Under the pieces are notes generated by a model. The model did not search any database. It was not told the DNA's origin and worked only from the letters and a program-made list of their open reading frames with translations. DNA of 13,430 bases from Pseudomonadota bacterium (lineage in GTDB: Bacteria; Pseudomonadota; Alphaproteobacteria; Rhizobiales; Devosiaceae), in contig JAEYTY010000132.1 of NCBI GenBank assembly GCA_023433775.1, forward strand, positions 1 to 13,430, in the 5' to 3' direction. The position numbers and the translations under genes are program-made. Shown here in pieces: positions 1 to 6,847 of the stretch. Position 1 is the stretch's first letter; every line of letters begins with the position of its first letter.

Positions 1-842
1 CTGCCGGCCTCGGCCATGCGCTGCAGAAAGAGGTTCGGCCATCCCCATAGCCAGGGCGCGATATTGACGGGGATCATCACCATGGTTTCGCGGCAGGCGT
101 CGGGCATCCTCCCGGTCCACCCGAGCAATGCATACTGGCCGATACAATCGACCAGCCCGCGCCGCGACCAGACCTTGAGCCCGTCGATTTCCGCTGCGGC
201 ACGATAAGTCGGCTCATCGCCGCCATAGGCGCCCCAAACAGCCGGGCGCCATTGTGGATTGGCCGCCAGCAGCGCGGCCAGCATGTCGCCCTCGCGCGCT
301 TCCCGGCTTTTGAAATTGACGAGCACATGCCGGTCCGGAAAGGCCGCAAGCACCTCGCGCAGCTCCGGCATTTGTCCCACGCCTTGGCCCCGGAAGGGAA
401 AACTCTGTCCGCCATCTGCGGTATAGCCATAGCCAATATCGAGCGCCCGCAGCTCCGCCATGCTGAGGCTTCTGGTTGTACCGCTGCCATCAGTACGGCA
501 ATCGACCGTCCAGTCATGCATCACGGCGAATTGCCCGTCCGTGGTCGGGTGCACATCCAGCTCGACAATATCCGCGCCCGCGGCAAAGGCCGCCTCAATT
601 GAGGGCAGGGTATTTTCGAGCAGCCCGTGACGCGGCTTGTCAATGCGCTCGGCTGTGCAGGTGTCATTGTCGAGGTCTTCGCGGTGATAGGTCTGGTGCA
701 CGCCGCGATGCGCGATCAGCCGGATGCCCTCGCCCTCGATCGGAGCCACCCGCCAACTGGCATTGTTGAAGTAGATGGCCGCCAATAGCGTGACCACGAA
801 CAGCGCTACCCATTTCTTCAATGCAAATATCCCCCTTGCCAT
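1..842 (-). CDS. Glycerophosphodiester phosphodiesterase family protein, 3' end outside the window
   Basis: GDPD-family (TIM-barrel) enzyme, expected to hydrolyse glycerophosphodiesters to glycerol-3-phosphate plus an alcohol, using a divalent metal. About 280 residues are visible. A hydrophobic N-terminal segment (about residues 11-25, after a KK pair) is a signal anchor or uncleaved signal, so the enzyme probably faces the periplasm. The catalytic HRG (H45, R46), LLENT with E76, ELDVH with E94 and D96, and HD with H109 are all present in the family order. An insertion between HRG and LLENT (about residues 48-73) is longer than in minimal members. The ATG at 842 has GAAGG seven bases upstream. 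A TTG at 821, behind AAGGGGG, is an alternative start giving MKKWVALF. The gene reads off the left edge. Family assignment is firm; substrate and exact start are not. Confidence 0.88.
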   Translation of the reverse strand, partial: MARGIFALKKWVALFVVTLLAAIYFNNASWRVAPIEGEGIRLIAHRGVHQTYHREDLDNDTCTAERIDKPRHGLLENTLPSIEAAFAAGADIVELDVHPTTDGQFAVMHDWTVDCRTDGSGTTRSLSMAELRALDIGYGYTADGGQSFPFRGQGVGQMPELREVLAAFPDRHVLVNFKSREAREGDMLAALLAANPQWRPAVWGAYGGDEPTYRAAAEIDGLKVWSRRGLVDCIGQYALLGWTGRMPDACRETMVMIPVNIAPWLWGWPNLFLQRMAEAG

Positions 843-864
843 GCCGCCACCTTCGTCACTTAAA

Positions 865-894
865 CCGGTGGAATTGAGGCGTCCGCGCCACCGG
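865..894. repeat. Inverted repeat upstream of the GDPD gene
   Basis: CCGGTGG at 865-871 is matched perfectly by CCACCGG at 888-894, with 16 bases between. It lies about 25 bp upstream of the GDPD start, in the 127-bp gap shared with the end of icd. It could be an operator or an RNA hairpin in the GDPD leader. A 7-bp match in GC-rich DNA can also arise by chance. Confidence 0.3.
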
Positions 895-917
895 CACCAG
901 GCTGCGTCTAGCCAAAC

Positions 918-944
918 AAAAAGGCCGGAGCGAATGCTCCGGCC
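918..944 (-). terminator. Intrinsic terminator of icd
   Basis: A perfect 9-bp stem (923-931 with 936-944, GGCCGGAGC/GCTCCGGCC) with a 4-base loop lies 26 bases past the icd stop. On the minus strand it is followed by TTTTT, the usual U-tract, so it terminates icd transcription before the downstream GDPD gene. Confidence 0.85.
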
Positions 945-969
945 CTTCATCAATTCATATCTGGCCGGC

Positions 970-2181
970 TTACGCCATGGCCTTCTGCAGGTTTGCGTCG
1001 ATGGCGTCGAGGAAGCCGAGGGTCGAGAGCCATGGCTGGTCGGGGCCGACGAGCAGGCTCAGGTCCTTGGTCATCTTGCCTTCTTCGATAGTGTCGACAG
1101 TGACCTTTTCCAGCGTCGAGGCGAACTTGGCCAGTGCTTCATTGTCGTCGAGCTTGGCGCGGTGGGCCAGGCCTCGCGTCCAGGCGAAGATCGAGGCGGT
1201 GGAATTGGTCGAGGTTTCCTTGCCCTGCTGATGCTGGCGATAGTGACGGGTCACCGTGCCATGGGCGGCTTCGGCTTCCACGATCTTGCCGTCGGGGGTC
1301 GCCAGAACCGAGGTCATCAGGCCCAGCGAGCCAAAGCCCTGCGCCACGATGTCGGACTGCACGTCGCCGTCATAGTTCTTGCAGGCCCAGACATAGCCGC
1401 CGCTCCACTTGAGCGCGGCCGCCACCATGTCGTCGATCAGGCGGTGTTCATACCAGATCTTCTTGGCTTCGAACTTTTCCTTGAACTCGGCTTCGTAGAT
1501 CTCCTGGAAGATATCCTTGAAGCGGCCGTCATAGGCCTTGAGAATGGTGTTCTTGGTCGAGAGATAGACCGGCACGCCACGGGCCAGGCCGTAGTTGAAG
1601 CTGGAATAGGCGAAGTCGCGGATCGAGTCGTCGAGATTGTACATGGCCATGGCCACGCCGGCGCCGGGCGCCTGGAACACTTCGTGCTCGATGACCTTGC
1701 CGTCTTCGCCGGTGAACTTGATGGTCAGCGTGCCCTTTCCGGGGAAGCGGAAGTCGGTGGCGCGATACTGGTCGCCAAAGGCATGACGGCCGACGATGAT
1801 CGGCTGGGTCCAGCCGGGCACCAGGCGCGGCACGTTCTGGCAGATGATGGGTTCGCGGAAAATCACGCCGCCGAGAATGTTGCGGATCGTGCCATTGGGC
1901 GATTTCCACATCTTCTTGAGTTTGAATTCTTCGACGCGCTGCTCATCGGGGGTGATGGTGGCACATTTGATGCCGACGCCATGCTTCTGGATGGCGTGAG
2001 CGGCGTCAACGGTGATCTGGTCGTTGGTTGCGTCGCGGCTTTCGACCGACAGGTCATAATATTCGATGGGCAGATCGAGATAGGGGTGGATGAGCTTGTC
2101 CTTGATCGCCTGCCAGATGATCCGGGTCATTTCGTCGCCGTCGAGGTCGACGACCGGGTTGGCGACTTTGATCTTGCTCAT
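970..2181 (-). CDS. icd: NADP-dependent isocitrate dehydrogenase
   Basis: Oxidative decarboxylation of isocitrate to 2-oxoglutarate with NADPH production in the TCA cycle, cytoplasmic. The 403-residue protein belongs to the dimeric, eukaryote-like IDH subfamily rather than the E. coli type. It opens with MSKIKVANPVV, then GDEMTRIIW. The numbering of the isocitrate-binding residues coincides with human IDH1: R100 and R109 around the IRNILGGVIFRE block, R132 in GRHAFGD, and Y139. The catalytic lysine equivalent is K210 in STKNTILK. The metal-site block WACKNYDGDVQSD and the cofactor block EAAHGTVTRHYR follow. The start at 2181 has GGGAG six bases upstream; a longer reading frame to 2274 adds 31 non-homologous residues and is not used. 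The gene appears monocistronic, with its own terminator. Confidence 0.97.
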   Translation of the reverse strand: MSKIKVANPVVDLDGDEMTRIIWQAIKDKLIHPYLDLPIEYYDLSVESRDATNDQITVDAAHAIQKHGVGIKCATITPDEQRVEEFKLKKMWKSPNGTIRNILGGVIFREPIICQNVPRLVPGWTQPIIVGRHAFGDQYRATDFRFPGKGTLTIKFTGEDGKVIEHEVFQAPGAGVAMAMYNLDDSIRDFAYSSFNYGLARGVPVYLSTKNTILKAYDGRFKDIFQEIYEAEFKEKFEAKKIWYEHRLIDDMVAAALKWSGGYVWACKNYDGDVQSDIVAQGFGSLGLMTSVLATPDGKIVEAEAAHGTVTRHYRQHQQGKETSTNSTASIFAWTRGLAHRAKLDDNEALAKFASTLEKVTVDTIEEGKMTKDLSLLVGPDQPWLSTLGFLDAIDANLQKAMA

Positions 2182-2231
2182 CGAAAACTCCCATTGAAAT
2201 CCGCAATTGGCCATCGGCCATGTCGGCGGCC

Positions 2232-2259
2232 CGTATAGCATTGCCAGAGAAAAGCGCAA
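2232..2259 (-). promoter_or_regulatory. Possible sigma70-type promoter of icd
   Basis: On the minus strand, TTGCGC (2259-2254) and TATACG (2237-2232) are separated by 16 bases, about 50 bp before the icd start. The -10 matches 4 of 6 consensus positions and the -35 only 3 of 6. The position is right, but the match is weak. Confidence 0.33.
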
Positions 2260-2268
2260 AGACAGGCT

Positions 2269-2286
2269 CGGCAAGGGGGCTTGCCG
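2269..2286 (-). terminator. Hairpin after the TfoX-domain gene, possible weak terminator
   Basis: CGGCAAG (2269-2275) and CTTGCCG (2280-2286) form a perfect 7-bp stem with a 4-base loop, 11 bases after the stop at 2298. There is no U-tract, so it may be a transcript-stabilising 3' hairpin rather than an efficient terminator. Confidence 0.4.
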
Positions 2287-2297
2287 GAAGCGCTGTG

Positions 2298-2633
2298 CTA
2301 TTTCGGGGGCAATGTCCTGACAAAGGCCCGTGCCCGGCTGATCCAGCCGGAAAGCACCTCGTCATCTTCGATAGCGTCGCCCTCCACCTGCACATAGCCG
2401 CTCATCACTCGCCCGGTCATGCTCATAACGCCGGCGCCGGGCTGTTGCAGGGCTTCAACCTGTCCGTCCTTGCCTGTGCGGACCAGCAGGCTGCCATCCT
2501 TCATCGGCGCCACCAGCATATTGCCGCTCAGCATGAAGGCGATGGAGCCGAACATCTTCTGTTCGCGAATGGAATCGCCTGGCGGCAGCAATGCGCGGAC
2601 GCGCTCGGCCAGTTCCTGTACGGCCATGCTCAT
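2298..2633 (-). CDS. TfoX N-terminal-domain protein
   Basis: A 111-residue protein consisting of a single TfoX-N domain. Visible hallmarks are KMFGSIAFMLSGNML (26-40), LLVRTG (49-54), an MTGR-M-GYV block (72-81) and the C-terminal FVRTLPPK. Full-length TfoX/Sxy of gammaproteobacteria activates competence genes and carries a second, C-terminal domain that is absent here. Stand-alone N-domain proteins are common in alphaproteobacteria and their role is not established, so a competence function should not be assumed. The start at 2633 has GGAG eight bases upstream and overlaps the stop of the upstream GFA gene as ATGA, indicating translational coupling. An ATG at 2627 is a less likely start. Confidence 0.85.
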   Translation of the reverse strand: MSMAVQELAERVRALLPPGDSIREQKMFGSIAFMLSGNMLVAPMKDGSLLVRTGKDGQVEALQQPGAGVMSMTGRVMSGYVQVEGDAIEDDEVLSGWISRARAFVRTLPPK

Positions 2634-3040
2634 GGCGTTTTCTCCGGTCGATAGGCCTGATATTGCGGCAGATGATCGGCAATCAAGTCCCAGCCCATAT
2701 GGCTTCTGGCAAAGATAAGCTGGTTGGGCAGGAACCAATCGTTCTGCCCCGCAAAGAGGCCTGCCGGCATCATCCGCAGCGCTGGTGCGCGCGATGATTG
2801 TCCGCAGATCGGCGTGCCGCAATTGGGGCAGAAGCTGCGGGTGAAATCAGCGCCGGAATCGGCGGACCGGGAAAATTTCTTGACCTCGCCCTCAATGCTT
2901 ACGGCATCGACAGGCATGAGAACGACATTGGAATGGCCCGTGCCGCTGACCTTCTGGCAGTCGAGGCAGGAGCACATAAACATGCTGGCCACCTGTCCAT
3001 GTACAGCCACAGAAACTGCACCGCAGGCACAGGTGGTCAT
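2630..3040 (-). CDS. GFA (CENP-V/glutathione-dependent formaldehyde-activating) family zinc protein
   Basis: A 136-residue GFA-domain protein. Two zinc sites are visible as CAC (C4, C6), CSCLDC (C23, C25, C28) and FCPNCGTPI (C71, C74), the family's cysteine layout. The family is named for an enzyme proposed to condense formaldehyde with glutathione, but most small members have unknown activity. The start is uncertain. The ATG at 3040 gives the normal short N-terminus before the first cysteine pair, and codons upstream of it (AAT, GCA, CTA, CAA) are atypical of this genome. The alternatives are ATG 3073, and ATG 3115, which has AAAGG five bases upstream. The 3' end overlaps the TfoX-domain gene by four bases. 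It is divergent from the GNAT gene at 3169. Confidence 0.82.
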   Translation of the reverse strand: MTTCACGAVSVAVHGQVASMFMCSCLDCQKVSGTGHSNVVLMPVDAVSIEGEVKKFSRSADSGADFTRSFCPNCGTPICGQSSRAPALRMMPAGLFAGQNDWFLPNQLIFARSHMGWDLIADHLPQYQAYRPEKTP

Positions 3041-3168
3041 TTGATTTAGTGTCGGGCGATTTGCATTGCTCATGCGCGAAGGCTGGCACGCCAAAATGAC
3101 AGTCGCAAGCACCATTCTTGCCTTTGTTCGCGGGACCAGCAAGACTTGCCGCGCTGTGAGGAGAATGC

Positions 3169-3750
3169 ATGGCGCTCTATCCCGACTATCCGATTTGTAC
3201 GTCCAGGCTGCGCCTCAGACCTTTTACGCGTGGCGACCTCGATAGCGTCTTCGCCTATCGCGGACGTGAGGATGTGGCGCGCTATCTTTTTGATACGGCT
3301 CTGAGCCGAGACGAATGCGCTCTGGCCATTCAACAGCGCACCACTCAGATCAGCCTGGGGGGTGAGGGTGACCGGCTCATCCTTGCCGTAGAACGGGCTG
3401 ACACGGGCGCCCTTGCCGGCGAAATTTCGCTCATCTGGCGGTCGGTCGAAGCGCGGCAGGGAGAGTTGGGCTGGATTTTTCATCCCGATCACCAGGGCCA
3501 GGGCTTTGCCCACGAAGCCGCCACGGTGCTGATGGACCTGGCTTTCGGTGCTGCGGACCTGCACCGACTCTACGCGCGCTGCGACGCCGGCAATATCCCT
3601 TCATGGCGGCTGATGGAGCGTTTGGGGATGCGCCGCGAGGCGCATTTCCGCGAACATGGCCTGTTTCGCGGGCAATGGGATGAAGAGTTTTACTACGCCA
3701 TTCTGCGCCGCGAATGGCTTACCTCACGCGATCCAAGCTCTTCTCGCTGA
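3169..3750 (+). CDS. GNAT N-acetyltransferase, RimJ/RimL type (first of tandem pair)
   Basis: A 193-residue GNAT fold protein of the Acetyltransf_3 (RimJ/RimL-like) group, transferring acetyl from acetyl-CoA to an amine; the acceptor cannot be read from sequence. It begins with the typical TSRLRLRPFTRGDLD. The acetyl-CoA pyrophosphate loop is QGQGFA (109-114), followed by the helix HEAATVLMDLAF. The GNIPSWRLMERLGM segment (141-154) is the usual CoA-side motif. GGAG lies five bases before ATG 3169. It is paralogous to the next gene: both carry the same tail, LGMR-EAH-REH-LF-G-WDEE. No clear promoter was found in the 128 bp before it. Peptide or small-molecule resistance substrates and ribosomal-protein acetylation are all possible. 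Confidence 0.88.
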   Translation: MALYPDYPICTSRLRLRPFTRGDLDSVFAYRGREDVARYLFDTALSRDECALAIQQRTTQISLGGEGDRLILAVERADTGALAGEISLIWRSVEARQGELGWIFHPDHQGQGFAHEAATVLMDLAFGAADLHRLYARCDAGNIPSWRLMERLGMRREAHFREHGLFRGQWDEEFYYAILRREWLTSRDPSSSR

Positions 3751-3789
3751 GCAAATTTCCATAGGAGCACAATATTCCCGTTTCGGTCA

Positions 3790-3814
3790 GGAACCGGCGT
3801 TGAACAGTCACGTT
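3790..3814 (+). promoter_or_regulatory. EcfG (general stress response sigma factor) promoter
   Basis: GGAAC at 3790-3794 and CGTT at 3811-3814 are separated by exactly 16 bases. This is the alphaproteobacterial EcfG/SigT/RpoE2 promoter consensus (GGAAC-N16/17-CGTT). It lies in the 109-bp gap before the GNAT gene at 3860, leaving a leader of roughly 40 nt that includes the Shine-Dalgarno. I scanned the other GGAAC/GTTCC occurrences I could find in the window and none had a correctly spaced CGTT. Confidence 0.75.
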
Positions 3815-3859
3815 GTCTGGGCAGGGCCCGGGTAACGCGATGAGGAGGAGTCAGTCGCC

Positions 3860-4456
3860 ATGACGACGTTGCAATTGCCGCTGGAAAGCGATCATCTCAC
3901 CTATCGGCTCTTTGAGCGCAGCGATCTTGATGCTGTCGCCCGCTATCATACCCTTCCGTCTGTCCAGCGCTATGTCGAACGTCCCGCACGCCGTGTGGAA
4001 GATGTTGCCGCCGCAATTGCAGTCATGCGCAATCAGGTTTCCCTGCAGCGTCCCGGCGACACTATTGCTCTGGCTATGCTGCGCAAGGGTGACAGCAAGC
4101 TGATCGGCCAGATGACCCTCCATTGGGCCGACGCGACCTCGGGGCAGGGTGAAGTTCGCTTCGCTATTGATCCGGCCGAGAGCGGCAAGGGCTATCTCAA
4201 TGAAGCGCTTTCGACCCTTTTTGATGTCGCCTTTGACAATTTCGGCATTCATCGCATCGCCGTTCGCTGCGATGGGCGCAGCCACCACACCATGAAATTG
4301 CTGCAGCGCCTCGGTATGCGGCTTGAAGCCCACTATCGCGAACACGCCCTGTTCCAGGGTGAATGGGATGAAGAGCTGCATTTTGCAGTGCTCGACCGCG
4401 AATGGCGCCGATCCCTCAAGGTCCGTGACCTCGGTGTGCATGGTCGCGTCGCCTGA
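3860..4456 (+). CDS. GNAT N-acetyltransferase, RimJ/RimL type (second of tandem pair)
   Basis: A 198-residue acetyl-CoA-dependent N-acetyltransferase of the same group as its upstream neighbour; acceptor unknown. It starts with the SDHLTYRLFERSDLD block. The acetyl-CoA loop is SGKGYL (108-113), with NEALSTLFDVAF after it. The C-terminal block from L151 to E172 (LGMR, EAHYREH, LFQGEWDEE) matches residues 152-173 of the first GNAT almost position for position. The two are therefore an old tandem duplication that has diverged over the rest of the sequence. GAGGAG lies about ten bases before ATG 3860, slightly long spacing. A perfect EcfG promoter 46 bp upstream predicts induction by general stress or stationary phase, unlike the first copy. 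Confidence 0.88.
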   Translation: MTTLQLPLESDHLTYRLFERSDLDAVARYHTLPSVQRYVERPARRVEDVAAAIAVMRNQVSLQRPGDTIALAMLRKGDSKLIGQMTLHWADATSGQGEVRFAIDPAESGKGYLNEALSTLFDVAFDNFGIHRIAVRCDGRSHHTMKLLQRLGMRLEAHYREHALFQGEWDEELHFAVLDREWRRSLKVRDLGVHGRVA

Positions 4457-4457
4457 T

Positions 4458-4486
4458 TTGCCCGCCACCTGCATTTAGGATATGCC
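4458..4486 (+). promoter_or_regulatory. Candidate sigma70-type promoter of trmJ
   Basis: TTGCCC (4458-4463) and TATGCC (4481-4486) are separated by 17 bases, just after the stop of the second GNAT gene and about 28 bp before the trmJ start. The -35 matches 4 of 6 and the -10 matches 3 of 6. Spacing and position are good; the match is moderate. Confidence 0.38.
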
Positions 4487-4513
4487 CCCGCCAGTTCTTA
4501 TGGATGACGGGCA

Positions 4514-5314
4514 ATGGCAGGCACCGATACATCGCTTCCAATTACGCTGGCTCCCGGGCCAGCGATAATTTTGTGCGAACCGCAGCTGGGTGAAAATATC
4601 GGTGCGGCGGCGCGCGCCATGGCCAATTTTGGCCTATGGGACCTGCGGCTCGTGCGGCCGCGCGACGGCTGGCCCAATGAGAAAGCCATCGCTTCGGCTT
4701 CGCGGGCCGACCACGTGCTTGAACGTGTTCGGGTATTCGCTACGCTTGAAGAAGCGACTGCTGATCTCAAGCTCGTTTACGCCACCACCGCACGTTCGCG
4801 CGACATGCAGAAGGAAGTGCTCGGGCCTGAAGAAGCTTCCAAAAACATGGCCGCTCATATTGTGGGCGGGCAGGGCGCTGGCCTTCTGTTCGGGCGTGAG
4901 CGCTGGGGTCTCCTCAACGAGGAAGTCGCGATGGCCGATGCCATTGTTACCCTGCCGGTCGAGCCGGCCTTTGCCTCGCTGAATATCGCGCAGGCCGTGT
5001 TGCTGATGGCCTATGAATGGCGGCGCAATGGCGGCGCCGGGACGGAACTGCCCTTCGGCACTGGCCTCGGCGAAACCGCGCCGCGCGAGGAATTGGTGGG
5101 CCTGTTCGAACATCTTGAAAGCGTGCTGGATCAGTCCGGTTTCTTCACCAATGCGGACAAGCGCCCGAGCATGGTCAACAACCTGCGCACAGCGCTGACG
5201 CGTGGCCGCTTCACCAGCCAGGAAATCCGCACCCTGCGCGGTGTCATTTCCTCCATCGACCGCCGCCATGAGCGGCCCAATCCCAATCGCCAGAAGCCGC
5301 AGCCAAAGGAATAG
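4514..5314 (+). CDS. trmJ: tRNA (cytidine/uridine-32-2'-O)-methyltransferase, TrmJ-type SPOUT enzyme
   Basis: A 266-residue SpoU/TrmH-superfamily methyltransferase using S-adenosylmethionine. TrmJ methylates the ribose 2'-OH of C32 or U32 in the anticodon loop. The three SPOUT motifs are in order: ENIGAAARAMANFGL (27-41, N28 and R34), LLFGRERWGLLNEE (124-137, E129), and SLNIAQAV (155-162), which form the trefoil knot. AIASASRADHVLE and the N-terminal IILCEPQLG fit TrmJ better than TrmH or RlmB, whose extra N-terminal domains are absent. A C-terminal extension of about 90 residues follows the catalytic domain, as in TrmJ. The Shine-Dalgarno before ATG 4514 is weak (GACGGG). Subfamily is confident; the exact target base is from family knowledge. 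Confidence 0.88.
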   Translation: MAGTDTSLPITLAPGPAIILCEPQLGENIGAAARAMANFGLWDLRLVRPRDGWPNEKAIASASRADHVLERVRVFATLEEATADLKLVYATTARSRDMQKEVLGPEEASKNMAAHIVGGQGAGLLFGRERWGLLNEEVAMADAIVTLPVEPAFASLNIAQAVLLMAYEWRRNGGAGTELPFGTGLGETAPREELVGLFEHLESVLDQSGFFTNADKRPSMVNNLRTALTRGRFTSQEIRTLRGVISSIDRRHERPNPNRQKPQPKE

Positions 5315-5382
5315 TTGGAGGTGAACGGTTTAGCCGCTTTTCGCCTTTGACGCTTTCCTCGTGAAGTGACAATTCTCAATCC

Positions 5383-6621
5383 ATGAGCACGCACACGCCC
5401 GCCGAGCCGTCCAAGCTCGCCTTCAGCTATGTCGGTTTTCGGTTTTTCTGGCTGACCACCTTGCTGGTCAGCTTCTCCGTGCAGATCATGTCGGTCTCCA
5501 TCGCCTGGCAAATCTATGATGTCACGGGAAGCGCGCTGCTTCTGGGTCTCGTCGGTCTCTGCCTCTTTGCTCCGGCGCTGCTGCTCATTCTGGTCACCGG
5601 CCTCACCGCCGATCGCTTCAATCGCCGTGGCATCATGGCCACATGCCTTGTGATTGAATTTGGCTGCGTCATTGGCTTCCTGCTGCTGGTCAATGCCGAG
5701 GCGCACGAAGTCTGGCCGATTTTCGGTATCCTGATCGCGCTCGGCACGGCCCGCGCCTTCTGGGGCCCGGCGGCCTCTTCTCTCGCGCCCAATCTGGTGC
5801 CGTCAGAAGCGCTGTCCAACGCCATCACAGTGAACGCATCCGCCTGGCAGTTCGCCTCGATCACCGGGCCGGCGGTTGGTGGTCTGCTCTACGGAATCAT
5901 GCCCAGCCTCGCCTTCGGCACCGCTGCGGTCCTTCTGGGCGTCGGCATTTGCATGGTGCTGCTCATTCCAAAACCCATGCAGAAACAGTCCCATCAGGCG
6001 ACCAGCCTCGAAACCATTTTCGGCGGCTTCCGCTACATTTTTTCCAACAAGGTTGTGCTCGGTGCCATTTCGCTCGACATGTTCGCCGTGCTGATGGGCG
6101 GCGCCGTGGCGCTGCTGCCGATCTACGCCAAGGACATCCTCAATGCCGGCCCGACCGAGCTTGGCCTTTTGCGCGCGGCGCCGGGGGTAGGCGCGATCAT
6201 CATGGCGCTGGTGCTCACCCGCTTCCCCGTGCGGGATCATGCCGGCAGGCTGCTCTTCCTGTTTGTCGGGCTGTTCGGGCTCTTTACAGTCGTCTTCGGC
6301 TTTTCCACCACGGTATGGGTCTCCATCCCCGCGCTGGCCTTGGTGGGCGCGTCCGACATGGTCAGCGTCACCATCCGCGAAACCATCATGCAGCTCTGGA
6401 CGCCCGAAGAGGTGCGTGGCCGGGTCAACGCGGTCAATTCGGTGTTCATTGGCGCGTCCAATGAGCTTGGCGAATTCCGCGCCGGCACGGTGGCTCATTT
6501 CATCGGCCCGGTGCCTGCCGTGGTTGTGGGTGGCGTCGGCGCCATTGCTGTCGCCGTGATCTGGAGCCAGCTCTTCCCGCAATTGCGCGATCAGCGTCAG
6601 ATCAACAAACGCATGGCCTAA
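5383..6621 (+). CDS. MFS transporter, MFS_3/EntS-like exporter
   Basis: A 412-residue inner-membrane protein with about 12 hydrophobic segments, close to the usual length for the group. The inter-helix 2/3 loop reads GLTADRFNRRGIM (73-85), a form of MFS motif A. Late in the protein, IRETIMQLWTPEEVRGRVNAV and the following GASNELGEF are characteristic of the MFS_3 (enterobactin exporter EntS-like, 'transmembrane secretion effector') group. These are proton-driven exporters; the cargo here is unknown, as no siderophore or antibiotic gene lies nearby. The start ATG 5383 has no good Shine-Dalgarno, and the 68-bp gap after trmJ contains a TTGACG but no matching -10. It may be cotranscribed with trmJ. 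Confidence 0.85.
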   Translation: MSTHTPAEPSKLAFSYVGFRFFWLTTLLVSFSVQIMSVSIAWQIYDVTGSALLLGLVGLCLFAPALLLILVTGLTADRFNRRGIMATCLVIEFGCVIGFLLLVNAEAHEVWPIFGILIALGTARAFWGPAASSLAPNLVPSEALSNAITVNASAWQFASITGPAVGGLLYGIMPSLAFGTAAVLLGVGICMVLLIPKPMQKQSHQATSLETIFGGFRYIFSNKVVLGAISLDMFAVLMGGAVALLPIYAKDILNAGPTELGLLRAAPGVGAIIMALVLTRFPVRDHAGRLLFLFVGLFGLFTVVFGFSTTVWVSIPALALVGASDMVSVTIRETIMQLWTPEEVRGRVNAVNSVFIGASNELGEFRAGTVAHFIGPVPAVVVGGVGAIAVAVIWSQLFPQLRDQRQINKRMA

Positions 6622-6635
6622 TCTGCCCGCTGCGC

Positions 6636-6664
6636 TTGACTCCGCTGCCTGCCCCCTCTATGAC
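6636..6664 (+). promoter_or_regulatory. Sigma70-type promoter of rpsD
   Basis: TTGACT (6636-6641) and TATGAC (6659-6664) are separated by the optimal 17 bases. The -35 matches 5 of 6 and the -10 matches 4 of 6. It is the best housekeeping-type promoter in the window and would give rpsD a leader of about 175 nt. Confidence 0.6.
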
Positions 6665-6729
6665 CCGCCCACCTATTACGGCCAATCGGCCCATAGGCGC
6701 ACCCGGGATTCTCTGTTGGGAGTCTGTCG

Positions 6730-6757
6730 GCCCTTGCGAAAGCGGGGGCAAAGGAGG
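6730..6757 (+). promoter_or_regulatory. Structured rpsD leader: GAAA-capped hairpin plus internal Shine-Dalgarno-like site
   Basis: 6730-6737 pairs with 6742-6749 (8 bp including two G-U pairs) around a GAAA tetraloop (6738-6741). Directly after it is AAGGAGG (6751-6757), a consensus Shine-Dalgarno, with no well-spaced start codon: the only candidate, GTG 6760, is two bases away. A second small hairpin (CAAGG 6781-6785 with CCTTG 6794-6798) follows. This could be an S4 autoregulatory leader. Function is inferred only. Confidence 0.35.
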
Positions 6758-6847
6758 GCGTGATCCGTTCAACCAGTCCGCAAGGACGCATGGCCTTGTC
6801 CGAAAGTCTGCAACTTTTCGGGGCCAAGCTCAGGAAAAGGATACGCG

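Noticed and set aside
775..2238. Very long open frame on the plus strand across icd
   Set aside because: It is the antisense of icd, whose protein matches its family end to end. High-GC coding DNA commonly leaves a long open antisense frame. The translated sequence is repetitive in D, G, V and H and resembles no family.
3851..4474. Long minus-strand frame opposite the second GNAT gene, and similar antisense frames opposite the first GNAT, trmJ, the MFS gene, rpsD, sbmA, ttcA and the IMPase gene
   Set aside because: Each is the shadow of a recognised gene, has no plausible Shine-Dalgarno or family similarity, and shows the low-complexity composition expected of antisense GC-rich frames.
5321..5353. 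TTGGAGGTG after the trmJ stop as a ribosome binding site for an earlier MFS start
   Set aside because: No start codon at suitable spacing is in the MFS frame; the nearby GTG is in another frame that soon stops.
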